From the NCBI GenBank assembly GCA_900323505.1, contig OOIN01000002.1, positions 186,001-250,000 on the forward strand: a stretch of DNA of 64,000 nt, in the 5' to 3' direction. The position numbers were made by a program, and so were the translations under genes. Below the pieces are notes generated by a model. That model was given only the letters and a program-made list of their open reading frames with translations. It ran no database searches and was not told the origin of the DNA. Shown piece after piece: positions 33,146 through 43,454 of this stretch. The first letter of the stretch is position 1. Every line of letters begins with the position of its first letter. This DNA comes from Ustilago trichophora (lineage: Eukaryota > Basidiomycota > Ustilaginomycetes > Ustilaginales > Ustilaginaceae).

Positions 33146-33267
33146 CCTCACACCTTCCACACATTCCCCATGCGCTTACAATTTTTTTTTTCCCTCATCA
33201 AAGTATCATTGTACAACTACAGCATCAGCAAATCATTCATTCTCTCCACCCAGTGTTTCAACTAAAG

Positions 33268-36200
33268 CTAAAACGTCTGCCAACCACCTTGATCCATCGC
33301 TGCTTCGATCTTCCTCGCGACGATATTTGCTACGCCATGACTCCAAATCTGTTTGCGCAACTCGTCGTATCTCTGCTGATGCAATTTTTGCGGTCTACCC
33401 TTTCTGAGGCCTACATCAATTTCTCCGTGACTGTCGAGGTAGGGCGAGAGGAAGTGGAAGGTTCCATTGCCCTGATATAGCAAAAGGACGAGATTGCTTT
33501 TGATCTTAAAGTAGGCTCCGATCGACCCTCCGCATGTTTCCATGTGTTGGTTGCATTCGCCCTTTTCTCCGTCGTCTTCGCTCTGACAGCAGAAGGATTG
33601 GAGACAGACAACGTCTCCACAGAGCAAACACAGGGCAGGTTCGGGGGGCACATTGTTGCATTTTTTGCAGGGTCGACGTCGAGTATCTTGCAGAAGCGTG
33701 GCAAGATCGTGAGGTAGCTTGGAGAGTTCGTAGATGTGCGGATGCTCGAGGAGCAACGTTGGGTGCGATTCAGCCGCTTGCAGGTAGGATGAAGTGAGAG
33801 AGTGTAACCCGGCAGATGATCGACCGAGCGTACCGCTGGCCAGAGAGGCACTCGAAGATGCACCCCCACCAGCACCAGCAGCAGCAGCAGCAGCAGCGGC
33901 AGCGGAGGAAGGTCGATCGTGCACAGCGAGATTCGCCTGACTACTGAAGAGCGAATTGCCAAGGGGCGCAGGTTGAATCGGCAAGGGACGGAAGAGCGAT
34001 GCCAAGGGCACATAGGCATGTTTGATCCATCCTTCCACCAGACTCGCCATCGGTGTCTGCTTTTCCGCACGAACAGGCAAAGCCACCGACGGCAACGGAA
34101 TCTGTAATTGTGCCAGCAATCTTCGGTACTCTCCAGGAAGACCTTCACCCACATCCATCGCATCCTGCCCTGTTGCAGGCGAGGACACCCCAAGCACACG
34201 CCGCAAGATCGCAGCACGACGCAGAAAAGGTAGCGTGTAGCTACAGATCATCTTGGCCAACGTATCATCGTCCAAGTTGTCAAAGCCGAGCGTGATGTTG
34301 CCCCTGGCGTAACCAACAAATCCGATAATGTTGGCGACCGTCCATCGTACGTCCGGGAAGATGAGTCGGGCCTCGTCCACGTCTTCTTTGCTGATCTGAC
34401 CCGCCTTGAGCCCAGCTCCTGGTCGAGGCGCCGAAACTTGGCCAAAGACGTTGCCCATGTGACCGTACACTTGAGGCCAGATCGATGGCTGTGCAAGACC
34501 AAAGACGGTCTGCACCAAACAGACGTAGTACATGAGTGCGGTACACTGCGTCAGTGCCTCTGGGGCCACTACAGCTGCCTCGATCAGGATCGTCATGGGA
34601 TCGCGGAGGAGCAGAGGCGAGCGAACCGCGTCGTCGCCGCCCCAATGAGGCAGCAGACGCTTGAGCAGCCCACGGCGGATAATGTCGGGCCCCTTGGATC
34701 CTTCGTGGAAGGTCAACGTCGAGATGCGCAGGCAATGAATCAACGATCGCAACAGATCCACTGTCGAATCATTGAGCGCATCGGCAACAGATCGCTGCTC
34801 CACGGGCACACTGCAATCCGTCGAAGGCGATGGCGTCATGCCCCTCTGCGAGGCTTCCAGCATAGCTATGGTGTAGGCAACCAGCTCTTCTGGAATGTAC
34901 ATCTTGCGTCCCTGAGGTGCCAGGATTGTGTGCTGCTGCAGCTTCTCCCTCGCCGCCTTGGTAGCATGCGACATGGGCTTGAGAACATTCATCAACCGAT
35001 CGATCATCTGTGCTGTCGAACGGTCGATGTTGGCAATCTCAAGACGCATCTGCAACGAGCTCTGCGTGTGGTCGACAAAGAAGGGCAAGAATGCACCGCT
35101 GCCGTGATCGGTCTCCTGATAGTCGGTTACGTTCGTCTTTGAAGAGTGCTTGAGGATGTCGATGTTGATCTTGCGGATCCAGTCCTGCAACGGCGTCGCA
35201 TCCGAAACCACCGAATCGAACGACGTAAAGATGTTTCCCGCGGCGTTGGCTGCCATGTCGACTCCTGAAGCAGCCATATCAGCTACCGGCAGAATCACGT
35301 TGCCCAGACTCTTGCAGAGCGGGCAGATGAACTCGGAGCGTTGCAGGTCTTCCGGATGGTTGCGAGCGATCTGTTGAGTGTGGCGCTGCTCGACACTTCT
35401 GCAATATGTCTCAAAGCAGTGTAGATGCATGAGATGGCCGCAGGTGGAAGCATAGAATCCGAATCGATGGTCTTCCTGTGGGAAGCTGCCGTAGGCGGGT
35501 CCCTGCCTTGCTTTGTGGCCATGGCTCTGAGGCAAACCAGATCGGCCCATGGGTGCTGTGCCTTGAATGCGCTTTCCATCGCTGCTGCTGCGGTCCATCG
35601 TCAGAGGTGCTTCAAGAGCTTGCTGCAAGCTGGGCGCATCCTGCTTCGGGGTCATGCGCATCATCCTGCTAGACTGAACGTGAGCAAGACTACCAAATGC
35701 TTTGTCTGCTCCCAGGTTTTCTTGGCAGAGAATGCAGCTGCCCCAACTCTTCTTTGGCGCTTTCGTTTCCGCGCCGACTGAAGAGGTCGCTGCGTCCACC
35801 TCGCCTTCGTCGTCCTCATCCTCGTCATCGTCTTCGGCGCCGAGCTGGTCCAACAGACTCTTTTGCTGTGCTGAAAACTTTTGCATGATGGCGGCTTGAC
35901 GCGCTTTGGCGGCTGCCCTTCGAGCCTCCTCTGCGCTCTTTTGTTTCGAAACGCCGCTTCCCGTCGCTCCTGCACCACCGGCAGAAACAGCGCCACGCCC
36001 TGTAGCCGTGAAATGAGCCTGAACCACGCTGCGTGCAGTCTCGTTGTGAGAGGCCACCTTCTCGAGACACCAGGTGATCTTGCTCTTGAAGGGCTTGAAC
36101 TTCTCGAGGAGCTCGATGTGGCACAGCATCTCGACGAGCGTGGACTCGGCCGACGACTCCTCATTGGCTTCCTCGCCTTCCTTATCAGCAGCTTCCAGCC

Positions 36201-39200
36201 TTGAGACGGGAAGCGTTGCTGCCTTGTCCGCAAAACTTTCGGAGGCGTCCATTAATCCAATCATGATGATTTGCAGCGCAGCATCGACGAGCATGTCCGG
36301 TGCGTAGGCGTACAGCGCGCGTGTGTTGTCCAGAGCCTTGAAGACGAGCGAGACAAGCATGTCATTCGAAAGCATCTCGGGCAGGCGGTCGAACAAGGTG
36401 CCTCGAAGCTGGTGAAGCGCCGGACTAGGGACCAGTGGAGGCAGCTCTTCATCTTTGATAGTCGTCAGTGCGCGACCAGTGCTCTGAGCGAGACGCTTCT
36501 TCTGGCGATTGCGAAGCACGTCCTCCACCTTTTCTCTCTGGTTGCGCGTGTAGTGGTAGAAGAAGGGCTGGATCTCGGCATAGCATTCGTCCTTGAGCTC
36601 AAAGATACCGAAGTCGTGCGTGCCATCGGGAGCGCGGAAGGTCGATATCTGCGACAAGATGCGCTCAAAGGCGGCGTGGTCGGTAAACTTTTCTGGGATG
36701 TTCTTGGTAACATCAGAAAAGGTGCCTTGGCCGAGGGCAAGGAAGTGAATCACTTCGCGTCGAATCTGTGCTTCGATGGGCCAAGCGCAAACAGAAGACA
36801 ATTCCGAGAGACAAGTCGTGATGAGGTACAGGAACTCTTCGGCAAGGAAGACACCCTGCACCGCATCATATGGCTTCTCGCCGGGCGTGTCGGACTGGTT
36901 GAACCAAGGCAGCAAACGGAAGCGATCGAGCATGGTGAGGAGGAAGCGATCCGTATCGAGCATGGCGAATCCGGCCTGTACAAGCAGCAGATCCTGATCG
37001 TACATGATGCCGCGCATCGAGTTGTCGCGATAGTGATGCGCCTGGGATCGAATGACGAAACCGTTGCGCACCCACATGTTGCATCGGATCTGGGCAAGCT
37101 TGACGCAGACGCGCAGTGGGTAGTCGAGCGCAATCAACAGGTTCTTTTCGTCAACTTTGGACTGGAGCAAGTCGTCCAATCGTTTCATGCCAGACCACCG
37201 TTGCAAAGCGTCATGCCCGACAACGGGGATCTGCCTGATGAGCTCGGCCAGCAGCCAATGCATAGGGTGATGGAAGCTGACATGTTGAGTTTCGACCGCA
37301 AAGTGGACCACAGGCATCGTCTTGGTCCCCGCTTCGGCGCCGATCGTGTAGCGGGCATCGTGGAAGACGGTTGGCGGGTACGAATCTGAGTCTGCGTTCG
37401 ACAATTTGACAGAGCTCCAGCAGATGGCGTTGACGGTGCCGACCATAGCCTCAACGAGCTGTGCAGGTGCTGCAAATGCGAAAGCTTCACCAAACATTTT
37501 GGCGGCCTTGCCAAGATGGGAGCTGATGTGGAAGACGGGGATCCACATCTCGCTTTCGAATTCGACGTGCGCTGATACGGCACGCTTGGAAGGATGGATG
37601 GCCTGGAAGAGCGAGAGACATTTGAGGAAGTAGTCCGTGTGACCGTGTCCTCCGCTTGCGATGAGCTTCTGGACACCTTCAGAGGCGAGCAGATAGCGAA
37701 TATCGTAAAAGATGTGGTAGCTGCGTGATTGGCGAAGGAACATGAGATGGACGTTGGCCTGGCTGTTGGCCGGTGTTGGAGGCGGAAGGACGAGGTCCAT
37801 CTTTTCGTTGACGAGCGAGCCGGCAAAGATGGACTGGAGCAGCAAGAGCAGTTTGGAGAGGAAGCTGACCTTTTCAACCAACATGGTTGCGATCGAGGGA
37901 ACACTGAAGAGCTGGACTGTCAAGAAGCAGATCGAGTACTCTTGCTCGCGATCCCTCAGCATGAAGGTCTCGACCAGCTTTGGATAGATCTTTGCGAAGC
38001 GCAACGAGACCTCCTTCTTGATCTCACGACGGGCGATGAGCGACATGAGGAGTGCCTTGATGTCGATACGTGCCGACTTCCAGAGCTTGCAGTCCATCAA
38101 CAACAAGCCCTCGTAGTTGGTCAGGTAGCGAGGATCAAAGAAATCGGGACTCATCGAACCCGCTTCGACGGGCTTGAGAGGATGGAAGGGAGCAAAGAAG
38201 CTGCGGGCGACGATGTGCTTGAATGCTGCGGCATCCGGTTTGAGTGGCTGTCCGAGCCAGGAGCTCAATGAAGTTGTGTCCTGCGAAGAGGGGAGATAGA
38301 GGTTGCAGTTGGAGAGGTCCATGAGGAAGTTGAGCACGATCTGAATGACCTCCTCTGCAAATACGTCAAAAGCGGGTCGGATCGTGACTGCCAGATCGAT
38401 AGAATGCAAAACCCGAGCAATCTGGTAGAGGCGGCGCAGGTCGGAGCCGACTTCGATGATCTCTCTGCCGTGCTTGTCGACACGCTCTGCAACGCCTTTG
38501 GCCTCGTGCTCGGAACGTCCGGTGGCGTCGGTGACAATGTCGATAACCTGGCTGAAGCTGTGCTTTTCGTCGTTCCACAGCAGCACAGCAAACTGTCGGT
38601 TGCTACTGGTAGCGTCGCGAGCGGGTTGTGACTTTTCACCATCCAGGCTCGATTTCCTGCGTGACGCAGAGGCTGAAGCTGCCTGATTGGCATAGAGAAC
38701 TTCGCTAGCCGCCATGAGGTTCTCGGAAGCGTTACTGGATTGATACTCGAGAGATCGAGGGGCCGAGCGCCAACTGCTGCCTTCTCCCGCCGCCTTGGCG
38801 TCTGGACCGGAGCGACTGCCTCTACGGGCACGTGAGCCCCAAGCCATGCGATCTGCGTTGAGATCGTCGTCATCCTCATCGATGCTGTCTCCGACGAGGT
38901 TTTCGACTTCGACAGCACTCATGTCTTCGTCGCTGTCGTGTGGCCCTGTGGTGCTGCTCTTGCGCTTGGAAGGGGTGCGACTGGAGTTCTGCGAGACAAG
39001 ACCCTCCTCAAGACTGGGGAGATGGGGTACGACATCTGGTGTATGCAAGACAGGGATGATGTCAAACTCTGGAGCATGGTCGAATACCGTGACGATGAGG
39101 GTGACGAGCTCGGCTACCACATCGAGCAAAGGCTCGCGGAGCTGCGCTGGAAGTGTTGCGAGAGCCTCGTCGATCTGTTCGAGGCCTTCGGCTTCGTCTG

Positions 39201-39963
39201 ATGCATTTGAGGCTCCTCCACCGGCCTGAATAGCAGTGTGAGACGCTTGTTGGCGCTCTTGTGATTGGGCCTCGAGGTCCATATCGGTACTTGCAGCATT
39301 CTCGGTTGCCGAGGAGGCCTCGGAGTGGTAACGACAACAGACGTCCTGCTTCCACGCTTCCGGATCACCGCAATCGCAACAGCCACCGCTGGAGGAGGAG
39401 ACGCTAAAGACGACATCGTGGCCCTGTTTTGCGTGGATCGAGGCCTGGAAGCAGGGGGCGCACTGTACGCAGGTGTCATCTAGGCCACAGTCTCGGCAGC
39501 GGTAGATGGCTTCGCCCTTTTGAAAGAGGTGGCCACAAGGCATACCTCGACGAGCTTCCGAGTATTCGGGACCAAGGAGGTCGGGATCCTCGACATCGTC
39601 GTAGGCGCTCGAGGTGGACCACGGCGACGGTGCGCGTTGTGCTTGCTTGCCCTTCTTGCGCGCCAAGGCGATCTCGCGCGTCTCTTCAATTTGAGCACGG
39701 GAGAGATTCCAATCGTAGGATGCGATGAGGTTGAGTGCATCTTTGATGCTGGTGCCGGGGTCGCAGGGTATGAGGACGGCGGGTGACGGAACGCTTTCGA
39801 AGAGATGACGAAAGAGGTTTCTCTGAAGGGATGCTTTGACTTGGGGAGAGACGAGGTAGGATGATGGTTCAGCCTGATCAGGAAGAGGTACAAGTTGAGA
39901 GAGCAGATCGCAGACGCCGACCTTTGCCGATCGAGCGGTGCGGGAGGCCGAGTCTCGCCTCAT
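33268..39963 (-). CDS. UBR1: E3 ubiquitin ligase UBR1 (N-recognin of the N-degron pathway)
   Basis: An intron-free protein of 2231 aa. Order of domains: UBR box at about residues 142-213 (MPCGHLFQKGE, YRCRDCGLDDTC, GCCDCGD), which binds basic N-terminal residues; a ClpS-like segment (FAVLLWNDEKHSF) for bulky hydrophobic N-termini; a long helical scaffold; a RING-H2 finger starting CILCQENLG, with STCGHLMHLHCF and FICPLCKSLGN; and the C-terminal autoinhibitory zinc region (CKKCNNVPPEPALCLLCG) ending GGWQTF. A poly-Ala run lies before the last domain. It recruits Rad6-type E2 and marks proteins with destabilising N-termini for the proteasome. The start at 39963 is the first in-frame ATG; the frame opens further to 40119 only via GTG. 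Its stop is 122 bp from the SET gene stop, tail to tail. Confidence 0.96.
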   Translation of the reverse strand: MRRDSASRTARSAKVGVCDLLSQLVPLPDQAEPSSYLVSPQVKASLQRNLFRHLFESVPSPAVLIPCDPGTSIKDALNLIASYDWNLSRAQIEETREIALARKKGKQAQRAPSPWSTSSAYDDVEDPDLLGPEYSEARRGMPCGHLFQKGEAIYRCRDCGLDDTCVQCAPCFQASIHAKQGHDVVFSVSSSSGGCCDCGDPEAWKQDVCCRYHSEASSATENAASTDMDLEAQSQERQQASHTAIQAGGGASNASDEAEGLEQIDEALATLPAQLREPLLDVVAELVTLIVTVFDHAPEFDIIPVLHTPDVVPHLPSLEEGLVSQNSSRTPSKRKSSTTGPHDSDEDMSAVEVENLVGDSIDEDDDDLNADRMAWGSRARRGSRSGPDAKAAGEGSSWRSAPRSLEYQSSNASENLMAASEVLYANQAASASASRRKSSLDGEKSQPARDATSSNRQFAVLLWNDEKHSFSQVIDIVTDATGRSEHEAKGVAERVDKHGREIIEVGSDLRRLYQIARVLHSIDLAVTIRPAFDVFAEEVIQIVLNFLMDLSNCNLYLPSSQDTTSLSSWLGQPLKPDAAAFKHIVARSFFAPFHPLKPVEAGSMSPDFFDPRYLTNYEGLLLMDCKLWKSARIDIKALLMSLIARREIKKEVSLRFAKIYPKLVETFMLRDREQEYSICFLTVQLFSVPSIATMLVEKVSFLSKLLLLLQSIFAGSLVNEKMDLVLPPPTPANSQANVHLMFLRQSRSYHIFYDIRYLLASEGVQKLIASGGHGHTDYFLKCLSLFQAIHPSKRAVSAHVEFESEMWIPVFHISSHLGKAAKMFGEAFAFAAPAQLVEAMVGTVNAICWSSVKLSNADSDSYPPTVFHDARYTIGAEAGTKTMPVVHFAVETQHVSFHHPMHWLLAELIRQIPVVGHDALQRWSGMKRLDDLLQSKVDEKNLLIALDYPLRVCVKLAQIRCNMWVRNGFVIRSQAHHYRDNSMRGIMYDQDLLLVQAGFAMLDTDRFLLTMLDRFRLLPWFNQSDTPGEKPYDAVQGVFLAEEFLYLITTCLSELSSVCAWPIEAQIRREVIHFLALGQGTFSDVTKNIPEKFTDHAAFERILSQISTFRAPDGTHDFGIFELKDECYAEIQPFFYHYTRNQREKVEDVLRNRQKKRLAQSTGRALTTIKDEELPPLVPSPALHQLRGTLFDRLPEMLSNDMLVSLVFKALDNTRALYAYAPDMLVDAALQIIMIGLMDASESFADKAATLPVSRLEAADKEGEEANEESSAESTLVEMLCHIELLEKFKPFKSKITWCLEKVASHNETARSVVQAHFTATGRGAVSAGGAGATGSGVSKQKSAEEARRAAAKARQAAIMQKFSAQQKSLLDQLGAEDDDEDEDDEGEVDAATSSVGAETKAPKKSWGSCILCQENLGADKAFGSLAHVQSSRMMRMTPKQDAPSLQQALEAPLTMDRSSSDGKRIQGTAPMGRSGLPQSHGHKARQGPAYGSFPQEDHRFGFYASTCGHLMHLHCFETYCRSVEQRHTQQIARNHPEDLQRSEFICPLCKSLGNVILPVADMAASGVDMAANAAGNIFTSFDSVVSDATPLQDWIRKINIDILKHSSKTNVTDYQETDHGSGAFLPFFVDHTQSSLQMRLEIANIDRSTAQMIDRLMNVLKPMSHATKAAREKLQQHTILAPQGRKMYIPEELVAYTIAMLEASQRGMTPSPSTDCSVPVEQRSVADALNDSTVDLLRSLIHCLRISTLTFHEGSKGPDIIRRGLLKRLLPHWGGDDAVRSPLLLRDPMTILIEAAVVAPEALTQCTALMYYVCLVQTVFGLAQPSIWPQVYGHMGNVFGQVSAPRPGAGLKAGQISKEDVDEARLIFPDVRWTVANIIGFVGYARGNITLGFDNLDDDTLAKMICSYTLPFLRRAAILRRVLGVSSPATGQDAMDVGEGLPGEYRRLLAQLQIPLPSVALPVRAEKQTPMASLVEGWIKHAYVPLASLFRPLPIQPAPLGNSLFSSQANLAVHDRPSSAAAAAAAAAGAGGGASSSASLASGTLGRSSAGLHSLTSSYLQAAESHPTLLLEHPHIYELSKLPHDLATLLQDTRRRPCKKCNNVPPEPALCLLCGDVVCLQSFCCQSEDDGEKGECNQHMETCGGSIGAYFKIKSNLVLLLYQGNGTFHFLSPYLDSHGEIDVGLRKGRPQKLHQQRYDELRKQIWSHGVANIVARKIEAAMDQGGWQTF
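33868..33905 (+). repeat. CAG/GCA trinucleotide run inside UBR1
   Basis: A near-perfect (GCA)n stretch encodes a poly-Ala run on the minus strand in a linker upstream of the C-terminal zinc region of UBR1. Confidence 0.8.
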
Positions 39964-40793
39964 TTTGGACGGGCGAAGAGTCGCCGAAGTTGGGAGTCGA
40001 GCAGAGACGACTGCTTGGTGGTTGAAGTGAAAGGCGTCACAAGTGAACGCCAATGGTGAGTCGAGATGATGAGGGATGCTAATGCGGTATGCGGTAGCGG
40101 TTGAAGAATGGTAAAGCACCGAGCGATTTTTCGAAGCTGCTGAGCTCGAGATTTTTGTCTGTCAAAGATTTTGGCTCTCGCCGAGTCGGAAGAGCAATGA
40201 GCGGTCTGAGAGTGGCTCAAGTCGAGTCGGAACCAAGTGCGATGCGGTGAGTGCACTTTCCTCCTGAAAAAACTGGTTTGAGGTGCAAGATTGAGTCAGG
40301 TGGTGATGATGATGATGAATGTTAGATGGCGACGAAGAGAAGCAAAGGTGGAGAGAATCATGGGATCGGCAATTCGGGCGAAAAGCGGTGTGTGTGTTGT
40401 ATGCCATTTTCTGGCTTGTGCCGCTCGAGCCTCTCTCTTTTCTGTGTATCTCTCGGTGCCTTTTCATCGAAAAATGACACACAAAATACTGCACTGCACT
40501 GTACTCTATAGTACACTGTCCACACGCACACAATTCTCTCAGCTTAGATTCACTCACGCGCACCGCATCCAAGCCTCTTTGCAAATCACAGCCGACACAC
40601 AGCCAACACGTCAAGCTACAGCTACAGAACAGTACACACAATCTTCGGGAAATTCTCCGAAACTCAGTCATTGTCACACACACACACACCCACACACACT
40701 TTGAAAGCGAAATTGGGATGGATGCTGTCGTGATGAACGAACCACTCTATGCTGCTGTGGCATGATTGAGATTACCGGGTGATGCTAAACGAA
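39964..40793. promoter_or_regulatory. UBR1 upstream region
   Basis: 830 bp between UBR1 and the permease stop (same strand). Contains CA-rich microsatellite-like runs near 40675-40700 and a small inverted repeat TGTACT-CTAT-AGTACA at 40500-40515. No gene supported. Confidence 0.5.
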
Positions 40794-43454
40794 TCAGGGA
40801 AGAATGATGCGTAGCCCACCATAGTCACTCAAAGGGTGTTGAGAACCGATGAGGGCACCACGTCCACTGGGACACGAAATAAAGCTTCTCGAGATCGGGA
40901 TGCCAAGGCGTTCTGTGATGGAACGCACCACTTGAGGTGTGAAAGGTGCTTCCACAAACACCAGATCCACCGTTACCGTTGGAAAGATTTCATCGACCAG
41001 CTGGAACGTCTCGTCGAGTTGTTCGGGAATCTCGTCGATCGACTTGTAGCAATGCACCAGCTTGCACTTGGATGTAGGCTCGTTTTGCTGAATGTAGTAA
41101 AGGGCATTGGCGAGCACAGAAATGTCGTCCGACTTGGCAAAGTAGATGACTGGATGACGACGTTCTCGTCGAATCCAACCAATCAGCTGCTTTTCGAGCT
41201 TGAGTGGCAATCGACCCAACGCAGACGATCGCTGCTGTTCCACCAGCCAGACCAGGATGCGCGCCAGGTCGACTCTTCGTGTCAGCGCTACCAACGCTAC
41301 AGCCATGGCGACAAAGTAGACGAGCGTCTGTACAATGATGACGGGCGATAGCGCAAAATTGCCCGCCATGGCCGTGACGCCGATGCCAATGCCAAGTAAC
41401 ACCATCATCAGGCTGGTGATCGGAGAGCGCGGTAACCAAGGCCTCGCATATTTGAGCAGAACGAGCGAAATGCCAAAAAGAGTCATGACGCACAAGAAAG
41501 AGACACTGAAGACGGACGACAGCGTCGTCAGGCTGAAGCCGCATGTTGCGCTCATAATCAGAGTCAACGTGACGAAGAGGCCGATGGATGGATAGGTCGC
41601 GCCAGTCTTGGGCAGTCGGCGTTGCAGCCATTGAGGCACAACCCTGTCGTCGCAAAGTGCATCCACCAGTCCACAAAACGCGACGATGCCCGTAATGATA
41701 CCGCCGCAGAGAACGAGGCAGGCATCGATCACAACAAACACTTTGAGCCACGCACCTCTTCCCGCAACTTGTCCCAGAAGCGCCAGCACATTGGACCCAC
41801 CGAGGATCGCTTCCATTGGAACAAGAGCAAGAACCAGAAGCATGAGTGGTGCTTCGGTCAGCACAACAATGAGATGCAAATTGCGCAGAGCTTTGGGAAA
41901 CTCGCCGGGTTTGACCTGGTTGATGTAGGAAGGACTGCATTCAAATCCAGTCAGTCCGACAAAAGCGACGCAGACTCCATCAAAGATGGCTCTCGCAATA
42001 CCTTTGCCCGTCGATGGCGCGCGGATGGCGGCCATGCCGATACTCCAATTCTCCTCAAGCAGAGAACTGCCCGAGCGGATCCAGGCAAGGATTCCAGCAA
42101 CAATGAGCATGATCATGGTGATGACATGGACCAAAAACATGCCCAGCGCTACCGTGCTAGAGTCGCGCATCCCCAGTAGACAAAGCGCAGCAAGCCCGAC
42201 AAGCAGCAAGATCGAGATGAGTCGCTCATCGATGTGTGCATGATGGATTGCTGTTTCGCCTGCAATGTAGGCGCTCGCCGTACCCGCGCTCACGGCACCC
42301 GTCGCTACAGCGTCTAGAAGGGTGATGGCAGCAGCCAGCACTGCGATGAGCTTGGTCGAGATGTTGGAAAGGTATGAATAGTTGCCAGCGTTGCTAGCCG
42401 AAAGCGCTGAGGCAAGTTCGCAAATGATGGGCCGAAAAGGATAGAGCAGCAGACAAGCGATGAGTATCGAGATGGGAGACATGACCGACGACACTGCTAC
42501 GACAGCTGGGAGCGCATAAAAGACAGAACCTGTCACGGCATTACCTGCGATCGCCGAAGCTTTCCATTGACCGAGCTGCAGACGCCGAGGTTCCGAGTTG
42601 CTGGTATCGTTGCCGTTGCCGGGTGAGCAAGAGTTGGGAAGCTCGAGAAGCGAGATGGAGCCCCAACCAGCGAATTCCCAGGCACGATGGATGGCCATGA
42701 GCGGATCTTGACGCTCGGAAGCAAGCGTGGTGGTAGGTGCATCTACATCGCGATCCAACGTGGTCTTGAGTTCGCCACGACGGAGGGCATTGTTCCAGCC
42801 AGTGTCTGAGGTGAAGGGATCGTCCGAGCTGGGAGGATCGCTAGGTCGGTGTTCGGCGGAGGTGGCTGCGCTATAAGGCTTTGAAGCTTCGAGGTCAAGG
42901 TTGGAGGAAATGCCATGCGGCTGCAGGTTGCTTGTGGGGGAGACGACCCTGCGCTTTCTCTGACGACGGATGATGGTAGCGAATTGGGATTCTGCAAAGG
43001 AAGGAGGACGGAGGTAGGGAGCGTGGTCGGCACTGTGGGCTAGGTGTGTGCTATCATCGATACTGAAAGTGCCTAGCATGGCCGCCTTGCCTTTTCCAGG
43101 ACGCTGGCGAATGGGTGACGCAGATGCGGATACGGGCACCTTGCTGGTCAAGGTGTCGTCTGCAGAACGGCTGTTGGTTGCATTGTTGCTCATACGGCGC
43201 AGGGGGCTACTACCAGAGAGTGTTGAGGCTGGATTGGCTGAGAAGAGAATGTTTCGGTTTCGGTTGGACTTGGTAGGCGTATGCTCCGTGGTTTGATCTA
43301 GAGCATCGGAGTGTATGCGCATAGGAGCACTCGTTGCTACGTTGCGATCGGGAGTAGCATCATCCTGATTGGAAGCACTGGCATGAAGCGGATCATACCA
43401 TGGATGCGCCGAGGTGGAGGAGGAGGCCTGCTCCTCTGCTTCTGAGCCTCTCAT
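40794..43454 (-). CDS. APC-superfamily amino-acid permease with long N- and C-terminal soluble regions
   Basis: An intron-free protein of 886 aa. Residues 1-295 or so are hydrophilic, Ser/Thr/Pro-rich and probably disordered. Then come about twelve membrane helices typical of APC transporters (GNAVTGSVFYALPAV, SNAGNYSYLSNIS, FVGLTGFECSPSYINQV, the last with the conserved F-GFE of helix 6). A final soluble domain of about 120 residues includes HPVIYFAKSDD, LVHCYKSIDEIPEQL and VDLVFVEAPFTPQVV. This alternating beta-alpha pattern resembles a universal-stress-protein/nucleotide-binding-like fold. Probably imports amino acids or amines at the plasma or vacuolar membrane. It is divergent from a Zn2Cys6 regulator. 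Confidence 0.88.
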   Translation of the reverse strand: MRGSEAEEQASSSTSAHPWYDPLHASASNQDDATPDRNVATSAPMRIHSDALDQTTEHTPTKSNRNRNILFSANPASTLSGSSPLRRMSNNATNSRSADDTLTSKVPVSASASPIRQRPGKGKAAMLGTFSIDDSTHLAHSADHAPYLRPPSFAESQFATIIRRQRKRRVVSPTSNLQPHGISSNLDLEASKPYSAATSAEHRPSDPPSSDDPFTSDTGWNNALRRGELKTTLDRDVDAPTTTLASERQDPLMAIHRAWEFAGWGSISLLELPNSCSPGNGNDTSNSEPRRLQLGQWKASAIAGNAVTGSVFYALPAVVAVSSVMSPISILIACLLLYPFRPIICELASALSASNAGNYSYLSNISTKLIAVLAAAITLLDAVATGAVSAGTASAYIAGETAIHHAHIDERLISILLLVGLAALCLLGMRDSSTVALGMFLVHVITMIMLIVAGILAWIRSGSSLLEENWSIGMAAIRAPSTGKGIARAIFDGVCVAFVGLTGFECSPSYINQVKPGEFPKALRNLHLIVVLTEAPLMLLVLALVPMEAILGGSNVLALLGQVAGRGAWLKVFVVIDACLVLCGGIITGIVAFCGLVDALCDDRVVPQWLQRRLPKTGATYPSIGLFVTLTLIMSATCGFSLTTLSSVFSVSFLCVMTLFGISLVLLKYARPWLPRSPITSLMMVLLGIGIGVTAMAGNFALSPVIIVQTLVYFVAMAVALVALTRRVDLARILVWLVEQQRSSALGRLPLKLEKQLIGWIRRERRHPVIYFAKSDDISVLANALYYIQQNEPTSKCKLVHCYKSIDEIPEQLDETFQLVDEIFPTVTVDLVFVEAPFTPQVVRSITERLGIPISRSFISCPSGRGALIGSQHPLSDYGGLRIILP

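Noticed and set aside
39964..40119. 52-residue N-terminal extension of UBR1
   Set aside because: The upstream frame has no ATG (opens at GTG); the first ATG at 39963 begins a plausible N-terminus.
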